A stretch of 64,000 bases of DNA from Chamaelirium japonicum (taxonomy: Eukaryota > Streptophyta > Magnoliopsida > Liliales > Melanthiaceae), in assembly GCA_947650365.1 (NCBI GenBank), contig CANTAL010000024.1:1893001-1957000 (forward strand), read 5' to 3'. Positions 1-13,539 of this stretch are shown in pieces (the first letter of the stretch is position 1; each line of letters starts with the position of its first letter). The position numbers and the translations under genes were made by a program. A model generated the notes under the pieces. It saw only the letters and a program-made list of their open reading frames with translations. It had not been told where the DNA came from and ran no database searches.

Positions 1-3000
1 GAGAGAAAGAAATGAGAGATAAACGAAGAGACAAGAAGTCCTGCTTCAGTCCATTAGCCACGAGTATAGGTATAAAGTAAAAAGAAATCTAAATTTCAAA
101 ACTCCACTTCTCAATAATATAATTAAATCTCTCCGTTCTCTTCTCTCTTCTACTATGAATTAGGGTTTCCCATAGATTGCTTAGGCCCAAAGTAAGCTTA
201 CCCTTTAAATAATATACGACCCTTTTAGGGTAGGGAATATTTGATGGCTCTCTATTTCTTTTATTTTATAATACGTCATCAGCACGAACATATCGAGCCC
301 AACCAACAAGTCACAAGAAAATGGAGAGAGAAACGAAGACAGAACAGGGAGAAGAAGAGAGAAGAGAATAAATAGATAAATGAAGAGAGAAAAAAGAAGA
401 AGCCCTGCTCCAGTCCATTGGCCACGGGTATAGGTGTGACGTAAGAAGGAATCTAAATTCCAAAACTTCACTTCTCAATAATATAATTAAATTTCTTCAT
501 TTTCTTCTCTCTTCTCCCATAGATTAGGGCTTGACATAGATCAATTAGGCACTAACTAAGCTACCTTATAAATAATATACAACCCCTTTCTGGTGGGGGC
601 ATATTTGACGGTTCTCTCTTTCTCCCATCTCACAACACGTTATCAGCACGAATATGTTGAGCCTAGCCAACCAGTCGCAAGAAAACAAAGAGAGAAATGA
701 AGACAAAACAAGAGAGAAGAGATAAGATGTAGTACTCTATTCCATTGACCATGGGTATAGGTGTGAAGTAAGAAGGAATCTACATTTTAAAACTCCACTT
801 CTGTCTTCGTTTTTCTCCCCGTTTTCTTATGACTGGTCGGCTGGGCTTGATATGTTTGTGCAGATAACGTGTTATGAAATGGGAGAAAGAGAGAGTCGTC
901 AAACATACCCCACCCTAAAGAGGTCGTATATTATTTATAGGGTAAGCTTACTTAAGGCCTAAACAATCTATAGGAAACTCTAATCCATACGAGAAGAAAT
1001 AAAAGAATAGAAAGATTAATTATATTATTGAGAAGTGGAGTTTTAGAATTTAGATTTTTTCTTACTTCACATCTATACCCATGGCCAATGGACTGCATCA
1101 GGACTTCTTCTCTCTTTTCTCTTCGTTTATCTCTCTGTCCTCTTCACCCTTCTTCTCTCTCTTCTGTCATCGTTTCTATCTCCTTTTTCTTGTCTTGTCT
1201 AGGCACGACATGTTCGTGTTGATAACGTATTGTGAGATGGGAGAAAAAGAGGGCCATCACATGTGCCGCACCCTAAAGAGGTTATATAAATATTAAGAAG
1301 TAGAGTTTTTGAATTTAGATTCCTTCTTACTTTATACCTATACCAGTGGCGAATAGACTGGAGTAAGACTTCTACTATCTTCTCTCTTCATTTATCTCTT
1401 TATTCTCTTCTCTCTTTTATCTTCGTTTCTCTATTAATTAAATAATTATATTATTTAATTAAATTATTTAGGTAGAAGAGAGAACAGAACAGAGAGATAA
1501 ACAAAGAGTGAAGAGGAGAAGAAGTCCTGCTCCAGTCCATTGGCCACGGGTATAGGTGTGGAGTAAGAAAGAATCTTAATTCCAAAACTCTACAGACGAG
1601 AGAGAAGAAGAGAGAAGAGAAGAGAGAAGAGAATGTAAAGATAAACAAAAAGAGAAGATAGCAGAAGTCCTGCTCCAATCCATTGGCCACGGGTATAAGT
1701 GTGAAGTAATAAGGAATCTAAATTCCAAAACTCCATAAAAGAGAAAGAAGATAAGAACAGACTTCTATTTAATTATTAAAACTAGAGGTATTTATATTAT
1801 TTTATTTAGGTTCTTTACTCTCTTCTCATAACACATTATCAGTACGAACATGTCGAGCCCAACCAACTAGTCACAAGAAAACGGAGAGAGAAATAAAGAG
1901 AGAAGAGAGAGAAAAAGAGAGAAAAGAACGAAGAGATAAGAGATTAGAAGTCCTGCTCCAGTCCATTTTCCACGGGTATAGGTGTGAAGTAAAAAGGAAT
2001 CTAAATTCCAAAACTCCACTTCTCAATATTTATACGACCCCTTTAGGGTACGGCACGTGTGCCGGCTCTCTATTTCTCCCATCTCATAACACGTTATCAA
2101 CACAAACATGTCATGCCCAACCGACCAGTCACAAGAAAACGGAGAGAGAAACAAAGACAGAAGAGAGAAGAGAACAAATAGATAAACGAAGAGATAATAA
2201 AGAAGAAGTCCTGCTCAAGATCATTGGCCACGGGTATAGGTGTGAAGTAAGAAGGAATCTAAATTCAAAAACTCCATAGAAGAAAGAGAAGAAGAGAGAA
2301 GAGAACGAAGAGATAAATAAAGAGAGAAGAGAGAAGAAGTCCTACTCCAATCCTTTGGCCATGGGTATATGTGTAAAGTAAGAAGGAATCTAAATTCCAA
2401 AACTTCACTTCTGTCCTCGTTTCTCTCTCTGTTTTCTCACGACTGGTCAGCTGGGCTCGACATATTCGTACTGATAATGTGTTGTGAGATAAGAAAAAGA
2501 GAGAGCGTCAAATATGCCCCACCCTAAAGGGGTCATAAATTATTTATTATTTATAGGGTAAGCATACTTAAGGCCTAAGCAATCTATGGGAAACCCTAAT
2601 CCATAGGAAAGAGAGAAGAGAATGGCGAGTGTAAATTATATTATTGAGAAGTGGAGTTTTAGAATTTAGATTACTTCTTACTTCACACCTAGACCCGTGG
2701 TTAATGGACTAGAGCAGGACTTTTTCTCTCTTCTATCTTCGTTTATCTCTCCGTTCTCTTCTTTCTTGTTCTTTCTCCTCTGCCTTCATTTCTCTCTCCG
2801 TTTTCTTATGACTGATCGGCTGGGCTCGACATATTCATGCTGATAACGTATTATGAGATAGGAGAAAGAGGGAGACATCAAATGTGCTCCACCCTAAAGG
2901 GGTCGTATAAATATTGAGAAGTTGAGTATTAGAATTTAGATTCCTTCTTACTTCACACCTATATCCGTAGCCAATGGCCTGGAGTAGGACTTCTTCTCTC

Positions 3001-4045
3001 TTCGTTTATCTTTCCATTCTTTTTTCTCTTTTTCTCTCTCTTCTGTCTTCGTTTCTCTCTCTATTTTCTCTTCTCTCTTTTTCTCTCTCTTCTGTCTTTG
3101 TTTCTCTTTTCGTTTTCTTATAACTGGTAGGTTGTGCTCGACATGTTCGTGCTGATAACATATTGTGAGGTAGAAGAAAGAAAGATCCATCAAATGTGCC
3201 CCACCCTAAAGGTATCATATAAATATTGAGAAATAGAGTTTTGTAATTTAGATTCCTTCTTACTTTACACCTATACCCGTGGCTAATGGACTGGAGCATA
3301 ACTTTTTCTCTTTTCGTGCTGATAATATTACTATAATTTTTTTAATTAAATTAATTATTTAATTAAAATAAAGAGAGTTTTGGAATTTACTATGATAATC
3401 ATAATAATATTGAGATGATACTATTAAGAAGTGGAGTTTTGAAATTTAGATTCCTTCTTACTTCACACCTATTCCCATGGTGAATAAACTAGAGCATGAC
3501 TTCTTATCTTTTCTCTCTTTATTTATCTCTCTGTTTTCTTCTTTTTTCTTCTCTCTTTTGTCTTCGTTTCTCTCTCCGTTTTCTTGCGATTGGTTGGCTG
3601 GGCTCGACATGTTCGTGCTGATAATGTATTGTGAGTTAGGAGAAAGAAAGAGCCGTCAAACATGCCCCACCCTAAAGGGGTCGTATATTATTTATAGGGT
3701 ATGCTTACTTAGGACCTTAGCAATCTATGGGAAACCCTAATCCATGCGAAAAGAAAGAAGAGAACGGAGAGATTTAATTATATTATTGAGAAGTAGAGTT
3801 TTGGAATTTAGATTCCTTCTTACTTCACACCAATACCCTTGGCGAGTGGACTGGAGTAAGACTTCTCTCTTCTCTCTTCATTTATCTCTCTATTCTCTTC
3901 TCTCTTCTCACAACACGTTATCAGCACGAACATATCGAGCCCAACCGACCAGTCACAAGAAAACTGTGCGAGAAATGAAGACAGAAGAGAGAGAAGAAGA
4001 GAGAAGAGAACGGAGAGATAAATAAAGAGAGAAGACAAAAAATAA

Positions 4046-4212
4046 AATATTTTTCATGCTCATAAATTTATATAAATTATTTAATAGTTATGTAATATTT
4101 TATAATTAAATATTTAAATAATAACATTAAGATGATACTATTTAAATATTTAAAGAAAATATATTCTTTATAATATTTAAAGAAATATTAATTAAAATAA
4201 ATAAAATAAATA
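4046..4212 (+). repeat. AT box (second AT-rich family), copy 1
   Basis: A 170-bp AT segment running from AATAAAATATTTTTCATGC to TAAATAAGTAATCTCCC. It replaces the usual module end and runs straight into the motif CCCATCTCACAAC. Confidence 0.7.
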
Positions 4213-4920
4213 AGTAATCTCCCATCTCACAACACATTATCAGCATGAACATGTCGAGCCCAGCAGACCAGTCACCAAAAAACAAAGACAGAAAAGAGAG
4301 AAGGAGAGAGAAGAGAACGCAGAGATAAACAAAGAGAGAAGAGAGAAGAAGTCCTGCTTCAGTCCATTCACCACGGGTATAGGTGTGAAGTAAGAAGGAA
4401 TCTAAATTCCAAAACTTCACTTCTTAATAATATAATAAATCTCTCCATTCTCTTCTCTCTTCTCCCATGGATTACGGTTTCCTATAGATTGCTTAGACAT
4501 TAAGTAAGCTTACTCTATAAATAATATATGACTTCTTTAGGGTGCGACACATATGATGGCTCTCTTTTTCTCCCATCACATAATATCTTAACAGTACGAA
4601 CATATCGAGCCCAGCCAACCAATTACAAGAAACTGGTGAGAGAAATGAAGACAGAAGAGAGAGAAGAAGAGAGAAGAGAACGAAGAGATAAATAAAGAGA
4701 GAAAAGATAAGAAGTCCTGCTCCAGTCCATTCACCATAGGTATAGATGTGAAGTATGAAGGAATCTAAATTCCAAAACTCCATAGAAGAGAGAAAATAAG
4801 ATAGAAGAGAACAGAGTGATAAATGAAGAGAGAAGAAAGAAGAAGTCCTACTCAAGTCCATTGGCCATGGGTATTGGTGTGAAGTAAGAAGGAATCTAAA
4901 TTTCAAAACTCCACTTCTCA

Positions 4921-5845
4921 ATAGTATCATCTCAACATTATTATGATTATCATAGTAATATTATTATAAATTTTTTTAATTAAATTAATTAATTATTTAA
5001 TTATTAAATTATTTAAATAATTTAATAATTATATTTTTTGTAAAATAATTAATTTTTTTAACATATTTAATTATTTTAATTATTTATTTTTTATTATTTT
5101 ATTAAATAATTAAATTATATACCGATTTAATTATTTAAATTATTAAATAAAAAAATATTGATTTAATTATATAATTAAATAATTATTTTATTTTATTAGT
5201 TATTTCTTAAAATATTATTTTATTTTTAAATAGTTAAATAATTAGTTAATTATTTAAATATTGAAAAACTCATTTAGTGAAGAAATATATTAAATAGATT
5301 ATTTACAAAAATAAATAAATAATTTAAATATTAAATAATTTTATAGTTAAATAAATAATAATAAAATAAATTATTTTGAAATTAAATAATTAAATAATAA
5401 TTTTATTAAATTATAAAATATATATTGAAATTAATAAAAAAATTAATTATTTAATTAAGTAATAAAATTTAAAATAAATTATATAACTATTTACTTATTA
5501 TTTAAATAATTAGTTAATTATTTGAATATAAAAATAATAAAATATTTTTTTAAATAACTTAATATTTTTTATAGTAATCAAATAAATATTTATTTATTTT
5601 AATATTTAAATAATAAATAAATTATTTAAATAATTTAGTTATTTAATTATATAAATAATTAAATATTTATTTAACTATTTAATTTATTAAACTAATTAAA
5701 TTAGTTAAATAATAGGAAGTAAAGAAGGAAGATGAGGTAATCTGAATTTTTTATTTTAAAAATAATTTATATTTTTCTTTAAAAAAATTTAAAACATTAC
5801 AACTGTTCTAAGATCGTTCGATAGGATGGTTATCCACCGTTTGAT
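4921..5845 (+). repeat. AT-rich block A
   Basis: About 0.9 kb of almost pure A/T built from short AATTA/TTAAAT words. One end carries a conserved piece near TTATTATGATTATCATAGTA; the other carries GAAGGAAGATGAGG, then AACTGTTCTAAGATCG and a TATCCACCG end. No open frame, target duplication or terminal inverted repeat is obvious. It is the reference copy for the other blocks. Confidence 0.8.
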
Positions 5846-8800
5846 CTCTCCCATGGATTATGGTTTCCTATATATTGCTTTGGCCTTAAGTAAGGTTACC
5901 CTATAAATAATATACGACCCATTTCCCATAGATTACTTAGGCCCTAAGTAAGCTTACTCTATAAATAATATATGACCCTTTTAGGGTGGGACACGTTTGA
6001 CGACTCTTTTTTTTCCTATCTCATAACAAGTTATCAGCACGAACATATCGAGCCCAACCGACCAGTCATAAGAAAACGGAGAGAGAAATGAAGACAGAAG
6101 AGAAAGAAGAAGAGAGAAGATAAGAAAGGGAGAAAAGAGAAGAAGTCCTGCTCTAGTCCATTGGCCACGGGGATAGGTGTGAAGTAAGAAGGAATCTAAA
6201 TTCTGAAACTCCACTTCTCAATAATATAATTAAATCTCTCTGTTCACTTCTTTCTTCCACCTCATAATATTTTATCAGCACAAAAATATCGAGCCCAACA
6301 GACCAGTCATATGAAAACGAAGAGAGAAACGAAGATCGAAGAGAAAGAAGAAGAAAAAAAAGAACGGAGAGATAAACGAAGAGAGAAGAGAGAAGAAGTT
6401 CTGCTCCAGTCCATTGGCCATGGGTATAGGTGTAAAGTAAGAAGGAATCTAAATTCCAAAACTCTACAAAAAAGAAAGAAGAAAAGAGAAGAGAACAGAG
6501 AGATAAATGGAGAGAGAAGAGAGAAGAAGTTCGGCTCCAGTCCATTGTCCACGGGTATAGGTGTGAAGTAAGAAGGAATCAAAATTCCAAAACTCCACTT
6601 ATATCTTTAAATATCTCTCCGTTATCTTTTCTCTTCTTTTCTCTCTTCTGTATAGTTTTAGAATTTAGATTCCTTCTTACTTCACACTATACCCAAGGCT
6701 AATGGACTGGAGTAAGACTTCTTCTCTCTTCTCTCTTTATTTATCTCTCTATTCTCTTCTCTCTTCTTTTTTCTCTTCTATCTTAGTTTCTCCCTCAATT
6801 AAATAATTATATTATTTAATTAAATTATTTATGTAGAAAAGAGAAGAGAATAGAGAAATAAACGAAGAGAGAAAGGCAAAAGTAGTCTTGCTCCAATCCA
6901 TTGGCCAAGGGTATAGGTGTGAAGTAAGAAGGAATCTAAATTCCAAAACTCCATAGAAGAGAGAGAAGAAGAGAGAAGAGAATGGAGAATGGAGAAGAGA
7001 GAGAAGAATCAAGAAGAGAACGTAGAGATTAATAAAGAGAGAAGAAGTATTGCTCCAGTCCATTAGCTACAGGTATAGGTGTGAAGTAATAAGGAATCTT
7101 AATTCCATAACTCCACAGAAGAGAGAGAAGATAAGGACAGACTTCTATTTAATTATTAAAACTAGAGATATTTATATTAATTTATTTAGGTCCTCTTCTT
7201 TTTTCTCACAATACGTTATCAACATGAACATATTAAGCCCAATCGACTAGTCACAAGAAAACGGAGAGAGAAACAAAGATAAAAGAAAGAGAAAAAGATA
7301 GAAGAGAACGGAGAGATAAACGAAGAGAAAAGAGAAAAGAAGTCCTGCTCCAATCCATTGGCCATGGGTATAAGTGTGAAGTAAGAAAGAATCTAAATTC
7401 CAAAACTCCACTTCTTAATATTTATATGACCCCTTTAGGGTATGGCACATATAATGGCTCTCTCTTTCTTCCATCTCATAACACGTTATCAGCACGAATA
7501 TATCGAGCCCAGTCGACCAGTTATAAGAAAATAGAGTGAGAAACGAAGACAGAAGAGAGAGAAGAAGAGAGAAGTGAACAGAGAGATAAACAAAAAGAGA
7601 AGAGAGAAGAAGTCTATCTCCAATCCATTGGCCACGGGTATAGGTGTAAAGTAAGAAGGAATCTAAATTCAAAAACTCAACAGAAGAGAGAGAAGAAGAG
7701 GAAAGAGAATCGAGAGATAAATAAAGAGAGAAGAAAGAAGAAGTCCTACTCTAATCCAAAACTTCACTTATGTCTTCGTTTCTTTCTCCATTTTCTTACG
7801 ACTGGTCAGTTGGGCTCAACATGTTCGTCCTGATAATATGTTGTGAGATGGGAGAAAGAGAAAGCTATCAAACATGCACCACCCTAAAGGGGTCGTATAT
7901 TATTTATTATTTATAGAGTAAGCTTACTTAGGGTCTAAGCAGTCTATGGGGAACCCTAATCCATAGGAGAAGAGAGAAAAGAATAGAGAGATTTAATTAT
8001 ATTATTGAGAAGTTAAGTTTTGGAATTTAGATTACTTCTTACTTCATACCTAGACCCGTGGCCAATGGACTGTAGTAGGACTTCTTCTCTCTTTTCTCTT
8101 CGTTTATCTCTCCGTTCTTTTCTATATTGTTCTCTCTCTTCTGTTTTTTCTCTTTCTCTGTTTTCTTATAACTGATCGGCTAGGCTCGACATGTTCATAC
8201 TGATAACGTGTTGTGAGATAAGAGAAAGAGAGAGCCATCAAATATGCACCACCCTAAAGGGGTCGTATAAATATTGAGAAGTTGAGTTTTTAAATTTAGA
8301 TTCCATCGTACTTCACACCTATACTCATGGCTAATGGACTAGAGCAGGACTTCTTCTCTCTTCATTTATCTCTTTATTCTCTTCTCTCTTCTTTTTTCTC
8401 TTCTGTCTTTGTTTCTTTCTTCATTTTCTCTTTTCTCTTCTTCTCTCTCTTTTGTGTTCGTTTCTCTCTCCGTTTTTACTTGACTGGTAGACTAGGCTCA
8501 ATATGTTCATTCTGATAATGTATTGTGAGGTGGAAGAAAGAGAGAGCCATCAAACGTGTCCCACCCTAAAGGGGTCATATAAATATTGAGAAGTAGAGTT
8601 TTGTAATTTAGATTCCTTCTTACTTCATACGTATACCCATGGCCAATGGACTAGAGCAGGATTTCTTCTCTTTTCTTATTAATAATGTTACTATAATTTT
8701 TTTAATTAAATTAATTATTTAATTAAAATGAAGAGAGTTTTGGAATTTACTATGATAATCATAATAACTTTGAGATGATGCTCTTGAGAAGTGGAGTTTT

Positions 8801-9415
8801 GGAATTTAGATTCCTTCTTACTTCACACTTATACCCATGGCGAATGGACTAGAGCAGAACTTCTTTTATCTTTTCTCTTTATTTATTTCTTCGTTCTTTT
8901 CTCTTTTCTTCTCTCTTTTCTGTCTTTGTTTCTCTCTTCCTTTTCTTACGACTGGTCGGCTGGGCTCGACATGTTCATACTAATAACGAATTGTGAGATA
9001 CGAGAAAGAAAGAGCTATCAAACATTCCCCACTATAAAGGGATCGTATTTATTTATAGGGTAAGCTTACTTAGGACCTAAGCAATTTATAGAAAACCCTA
9101 ATCCATGGGAGAATAGGGAAAAGAACGGAGATATTTAATTATATTATTGAGACGTGGAGTTTTGGAATTTAAATTCCTTCTTACTTCACTCTTATACCCG
9201 TGTTGAATGGACTGGAGTAAGGCTTTTTCTCTTTTCTCTCTTTATTGTTCTTTTCGTTCTCTTTTCTCTTCTTCTCTCCTCTCACAACACGTTATCAGCA
9301 CGAACATGTCGAGCCTAGCCGACCAGTCACCAGAAAATGGTGTAAGAAACGAAGACAGAAGAGAGAAAAGAAGAGAGAAGAGAACAAAGAGATAAATAAA
9401 GAAAGAAGAAGAGAA

Positions 9416-9596
9416 ATAAAATATTTTTTTTGCTTATAAATTTATATAAATTATTTAGTAAATATATAATATTTAATAATTAAATATTTAAATAATAATA
9501 TTGAAATAATACTATTTAAATATTTAAAGAAATGATACACTTTATAATATTTAAATAAATATTAATTGAAATAAATAAAATAAATAAGCAATCTCC
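9416..9596 (+). repeat. AT box, copy 2
   Basis: Direct copy of the 4,046 box, about 5,370 bp downstream, in higher-order unit 2. Confidence 0.7.
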
Positions 9597-9858
9597 CATC
9601 TCATAACATATTATCAGCACGAACATGTCGAGCCCAATGGACCAGTCATAAAAAAACGGAGAGAAAAATAAAGACAGAAGAGAGAGAAGGAGAGAGAAGA
9701 GAATGGAGAGATAAATGAAGAGATAAGAGAGAAGAAGTCTTGCTCCAGTCCATTCGCCACGGGTATAGTTATTAAGTAAGAAGGAATCAAAATTCCAAAA
9801 CTCCACTTTTCAATAATATAATTAAATCTCTCCATTCTCTTCTCTCTTTTCCCATGGA

Positions 9859-9910
9859 TTAGGGTTTCCTATAGATTGCTTAGGCCCAAAGTAAACTTAC
9901 CTTATAAATA
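9859..9910 (+). promoter_or_regulatory. Representative module promoter: telo-box, GGCCC box and TATA box
   Basis: TTAGGGTTT (telo-box, 9,859-9,867) is followed by GCTTAGGCCC and TATAAATA (9,903-9,910). The same order is found in nearly every full module, in both orientations, for example at 14,720, 16,710, 42,480 (inverted-arm copies) and 57,410. Telo-box plus GGCCC-type elements are typical of growth-related plant promoters. Activity is inferred only. Confidence 0.5.
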
Positions 9911-10300
9911 ATATACGACCCCTTTAGGGTGGGGCATGTTTGACGGCTCTCTCTTCTTCCTATCTCATAATATATTATCAGCACGAATATTTCGAGCCCA
10001 ACCAACCAGTCACAAGAAAATAGAATGGGAAACGAAGAGAGAAAAGAAAGAAGACGAGAGAAGAGAACGAAGAGATAAACATAGAGAGAAGAGAGAACAA
10101 GTTCTACTCCAGTCCATTGGCCATATGTATAGGTATAAAGTAAGAAGGAATCTAAATTCCAAAACTCCCCAGAAGAGAGATAAGAAGAGAGAAGAGAACG
10201 GAGAGATAAATGAAGAGAGAAGAAGTCATGCTCAAATCCATCAGCCACGGGTAAAGGTGTGAAGTAAGAAGGAATCTAAATTCCAAAACTCCACTTCTCA

Positions 10301-11260
10301 ATAGTATTATGTCAACGTTATTATGATTATCATAGTAATGTTACTAATTTTTTTTTAATTAAATTAATAATTTATTTAATTATTAAATAATTTAAAAATT
10401 AAATTTTTAATAAAATAATTAATTTATTTACTTATTTAATTATATTTTTATTTAATTAAATTTATTTATTATTATTATTATTAAATTATTAAATATTTAA
10501 ATTAGGTAACTATTTAATTATTTAAATTATTAAATAAAGAAATAATAGTTTAATTATATACATATTTAATTTATTTATTTTAATTGGTATTTCTTAAAAT
10601 ATTATTTTATTATTAAATAATTAAAAAATTAGTCTATTATTTAAATATTTAAAAACTTATTTAGTGAATAAATATAATAAATATATTATTTACAAAAACA
10701 AATAAATAATTTAATTATTAAATAATTTTATAGTTAAGTAAATCATAATGAAATAAATTATTATATAATTAAATCATTAAAACAATAAATAATTATTTTA
10801 TTAAATTATGAAATTTTAATTAAAATTAATAAAAAAATTAATTATTTAATTAAGTAATAAATTAAAAAATAATATAATAACTATTTACTTGTTATTTAAA
10901 TAATTAGTTAATTATTTGAATATATAAATAATAAAATAATTTTTAAATAATCTAATAGTTTTTTTAAATAATCAAATAAATATTTATTTATTTTAATGTT
11001 TAAATAAAAATAAATTATTTAAATAATTTAGTTATTTATTTGTATAGATAAATAAATATTTATTTATTTATATAATTATTTTAAAATTTAATTTATTAAA
11101 CTAATTAAATTAATTAAATAATAAGAAGTAAAGAAGGAAGATAAGGTACACCCGAATTTTTTACTTTAAAAATAATTTATATTTTTCTTTAAAAAAATTT
11201 AAAACATTATAACTGTTATAAGATCGTTTGATGGGATGGCGATCCACCGTCGGTCATCTC
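10301..11260 (+). repeat. AT-rich block B
   Basis: Direct copy of block A inside higher-order unit 2. It has the same conserved ends (ATCATAGTAATG, then GAAGGAAGATAAGG and GATCCACCGTCGG). Its interior has many small length changes relative to block A. Confidence 0.78.
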
Positions 11261-13539
11261 CCATGGATTAGGCTTTCCTATAGATTGCTTAGGCCCTAAG
11301 TAAGCTTACCCTATAAATATTATACGACCCCTTTCTCATAGATTACTTAGGCCCTAAGTAAGCTTACCCTATAAATAATATACGACCCCTTAAGGATAGG
11401 ACACGTTTGATGGCTCTCTCATTTTCCTATCTCACAATATGTTATCAGTACAAATATATCGAGCCCAGCTAACCAATCACAAGAAAATGAAGAGTGAAAT
11501 GAAGACAGAAGAGAGAAAAGAAGAGAGAAGAAAACAGAGAGATAAACGAAGAGAGAAGAGAGAAGAAGTCCTGCTCCAGTCCATTGGCCACGGGTATAGG
11601 TGTAAAGTAAGAAGGAATCTAAATTCCAAAACTCCACTTCTCATAAGAAGTGGAGTTTTGGATTTTAGATTCCTTTTTACTTCACACCTATACCCGTGGC
11701 CAATGCACTAAAGCAGGTCTTTTTCTCTCTTCTCTCTTTATTTATCTCTCTGTTCTTTCTGTTCTTTTTTCTCTTCTTCTCTCTCTTCTGTGTTCGTTTC
11801 TCTCTCTGTTTTTTTGCGACTGGTCGGTTGGGGTTGACATATTTATACTGATAACGTGTTGTAAGAAGAGAGAAGAAGAGAGAAGAGAACGGAGAGATAA
11901 ATGAAGAGAGAAGTTCTGTTCATGTCCATTTACCAAGGGTATAGGTATGAAGTAAGAAGGAACCTAAATTCCAAAACTCTATTTCTCAATAATACAATTA
12001 AATCTCTCTATTCTCTTCTTGATCTCTTATATGGATTAGAATTTCTTATAGATTGCTTAGGCCCTAAGTAAGCTAACCTTATAAATAATATACGACCCCT
12101 TTGGGGTGGGGAACGTTTGACGGCTCTCTCTTTCTCCTATCGCACAACACATTATCAGCACAAACATATCGAGCCCAGCCGACCAGTCGCAAGAAAACGG
12201 AGAGAGAAACAAAGACAGAAGTGGAGTTTTAAAATTTAGATTCCTTCTAACTTCACACCTATACCTGTGGTCAATGGAGTGGAGCAGGACTTCTTCTCTA
12301 TTCTCTCTTTGTTTATTTCTCTGTTCTTTTCTATCTTCTCCCATAAATTAGGGTTTCACATAGATTACTTAGGCCCTAAGTAAGCTTACCCTATAAATAA
12401 TATATGACCCCTTTAGGGTGGGGCATGTTTGACGACTTTTTCTTTCTCCTATCTCATAACACGTTATCAGCATAAAAATATCGAGCCCATCTGACCAGTC
12501 GTATGAAAACGGAGAGAGAAACGAAAACAGAAGTAAAGTTTTGGAATTTAGATTCCTTCTTAATTCACACCTATATTCGTGGCCAATGGACTGGAGTATG
12601 ACTTCTTCTATTTTCTCTCTTTATTTATCTCTTTATTCTCTTCTCTCTTCTTCTCTCTCTTCTGTGGAGTTTTGGAATTTAGATTCCTTCTTACTTCACA
12701 CCTATACCCGTGACAAATGGACTGGAGTAGGACTTATTCTCCCTTCTATCTTCATTTATATCTCCGTTCTCTTCTCTCTTCTTCTCTCTCCTCTATCTTT
12801 GTTTCTCTCTCTGTTTTCTTACGACTGGTCGGTTGGGCTCGACATATTCGTCCTGATAACGTATTATGAGATGGGAGAAAGAGCGAGCCATCAAACGTGC
12901 CTCACCCTAAAGGGGTCATATATTTTTTATAGGGTAAGCTTACTTAGGGCCTAAGCAATCTATGAGAAACCCTAATCCATGAAAGAAGAGAGAAAAGAAT
13001 GGGGAGATTTAATTATATTATTGAGAAGTGGAGTTTTGGAATTTAGATTCCTTCTTACTTCAAACCTATACCCGTGACGAATAGAGTGGAGCAGGACTTC
13101 TTCTCTATTCTCTCTTTGTTTATCTCTCCGTTCTCTTCTTTCTTCTTTTCTCTTCTCACAACGCATTATCAGTACGAACATGTCGAGCCCTGCCAACCTG
13201 TCGCAAGAAAACGGAGAGAGAAACAAAGACTAAAGAGAGAGAATAAGAGAGAAGAGAATGGAGAGATAAATGAAGAGAGAAGAAGCCCTGCTCTAGTCCA
13301 TTGGCCACGGGTATAGGTGTGAATTAAAAAGGAATCTAAATTCTAAAACTCTACTTCTCAATATTTATACGACCCCTGTATGGTTGGGCATGTTTAACGG
13401 GTCTCTCTTTGTCCTAGCTCATAACACATTATCAGCATTAACATGTCGAGCCCAGCCGACCAGTCGTAAAAAAATAGAGAGAGAAACACAGACAGAAGTG
13501 GAGTTTTTGATTTTAGATTTCTTCTTACTTCACACCTAT

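Larger units (their letters stand above)
1290..6215 (+). repeat. Higher-order repeat unit, copy 1 (period about 5.4 kb)
   Basis: Landmarks in order are a 40-bp AT palindrome near 1,431, a TTTAATTATTAAAACTAGAG segment near 1,750, a short AT derivative at 3,327-3,430, an AT box at 4,046-4,212, AT block A at 4,921-5,845, and a peculiar duplicated module end near 5,880-5,970. The same series recurs 5,360-5,410 bp downstream. Identity by eye is high: 3,301-3,480 lines up almost base for base with 8,661-8,840. The left edge is approximate. Confidence 0.75.
6655..11640 (+). repeat. Higher-order repeat unit, copy 2, direct tandem copy
   Basis: This repeats the landmark series of copy 1 in the same order and orientation: 6,796, about 7,130, 8,690-8,790, 9,416-9,596, AT block B at 10,301-11,260, and the duplicated module end near 11,270-11,370. 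The shared abnormal junction, where a module is cut short and followed directly by CCCATAGATTACTTAGGCC or its relative, shows that the whole unit was duplicated and not just single modules. Confidence 0.75.

Noticed and set aside
4975-5700. AT-rich block as a replication origin or centromere core
   Set aside because: Composition alone is not evidence; no origin-specific motif or known centromeric repeat was recognised.
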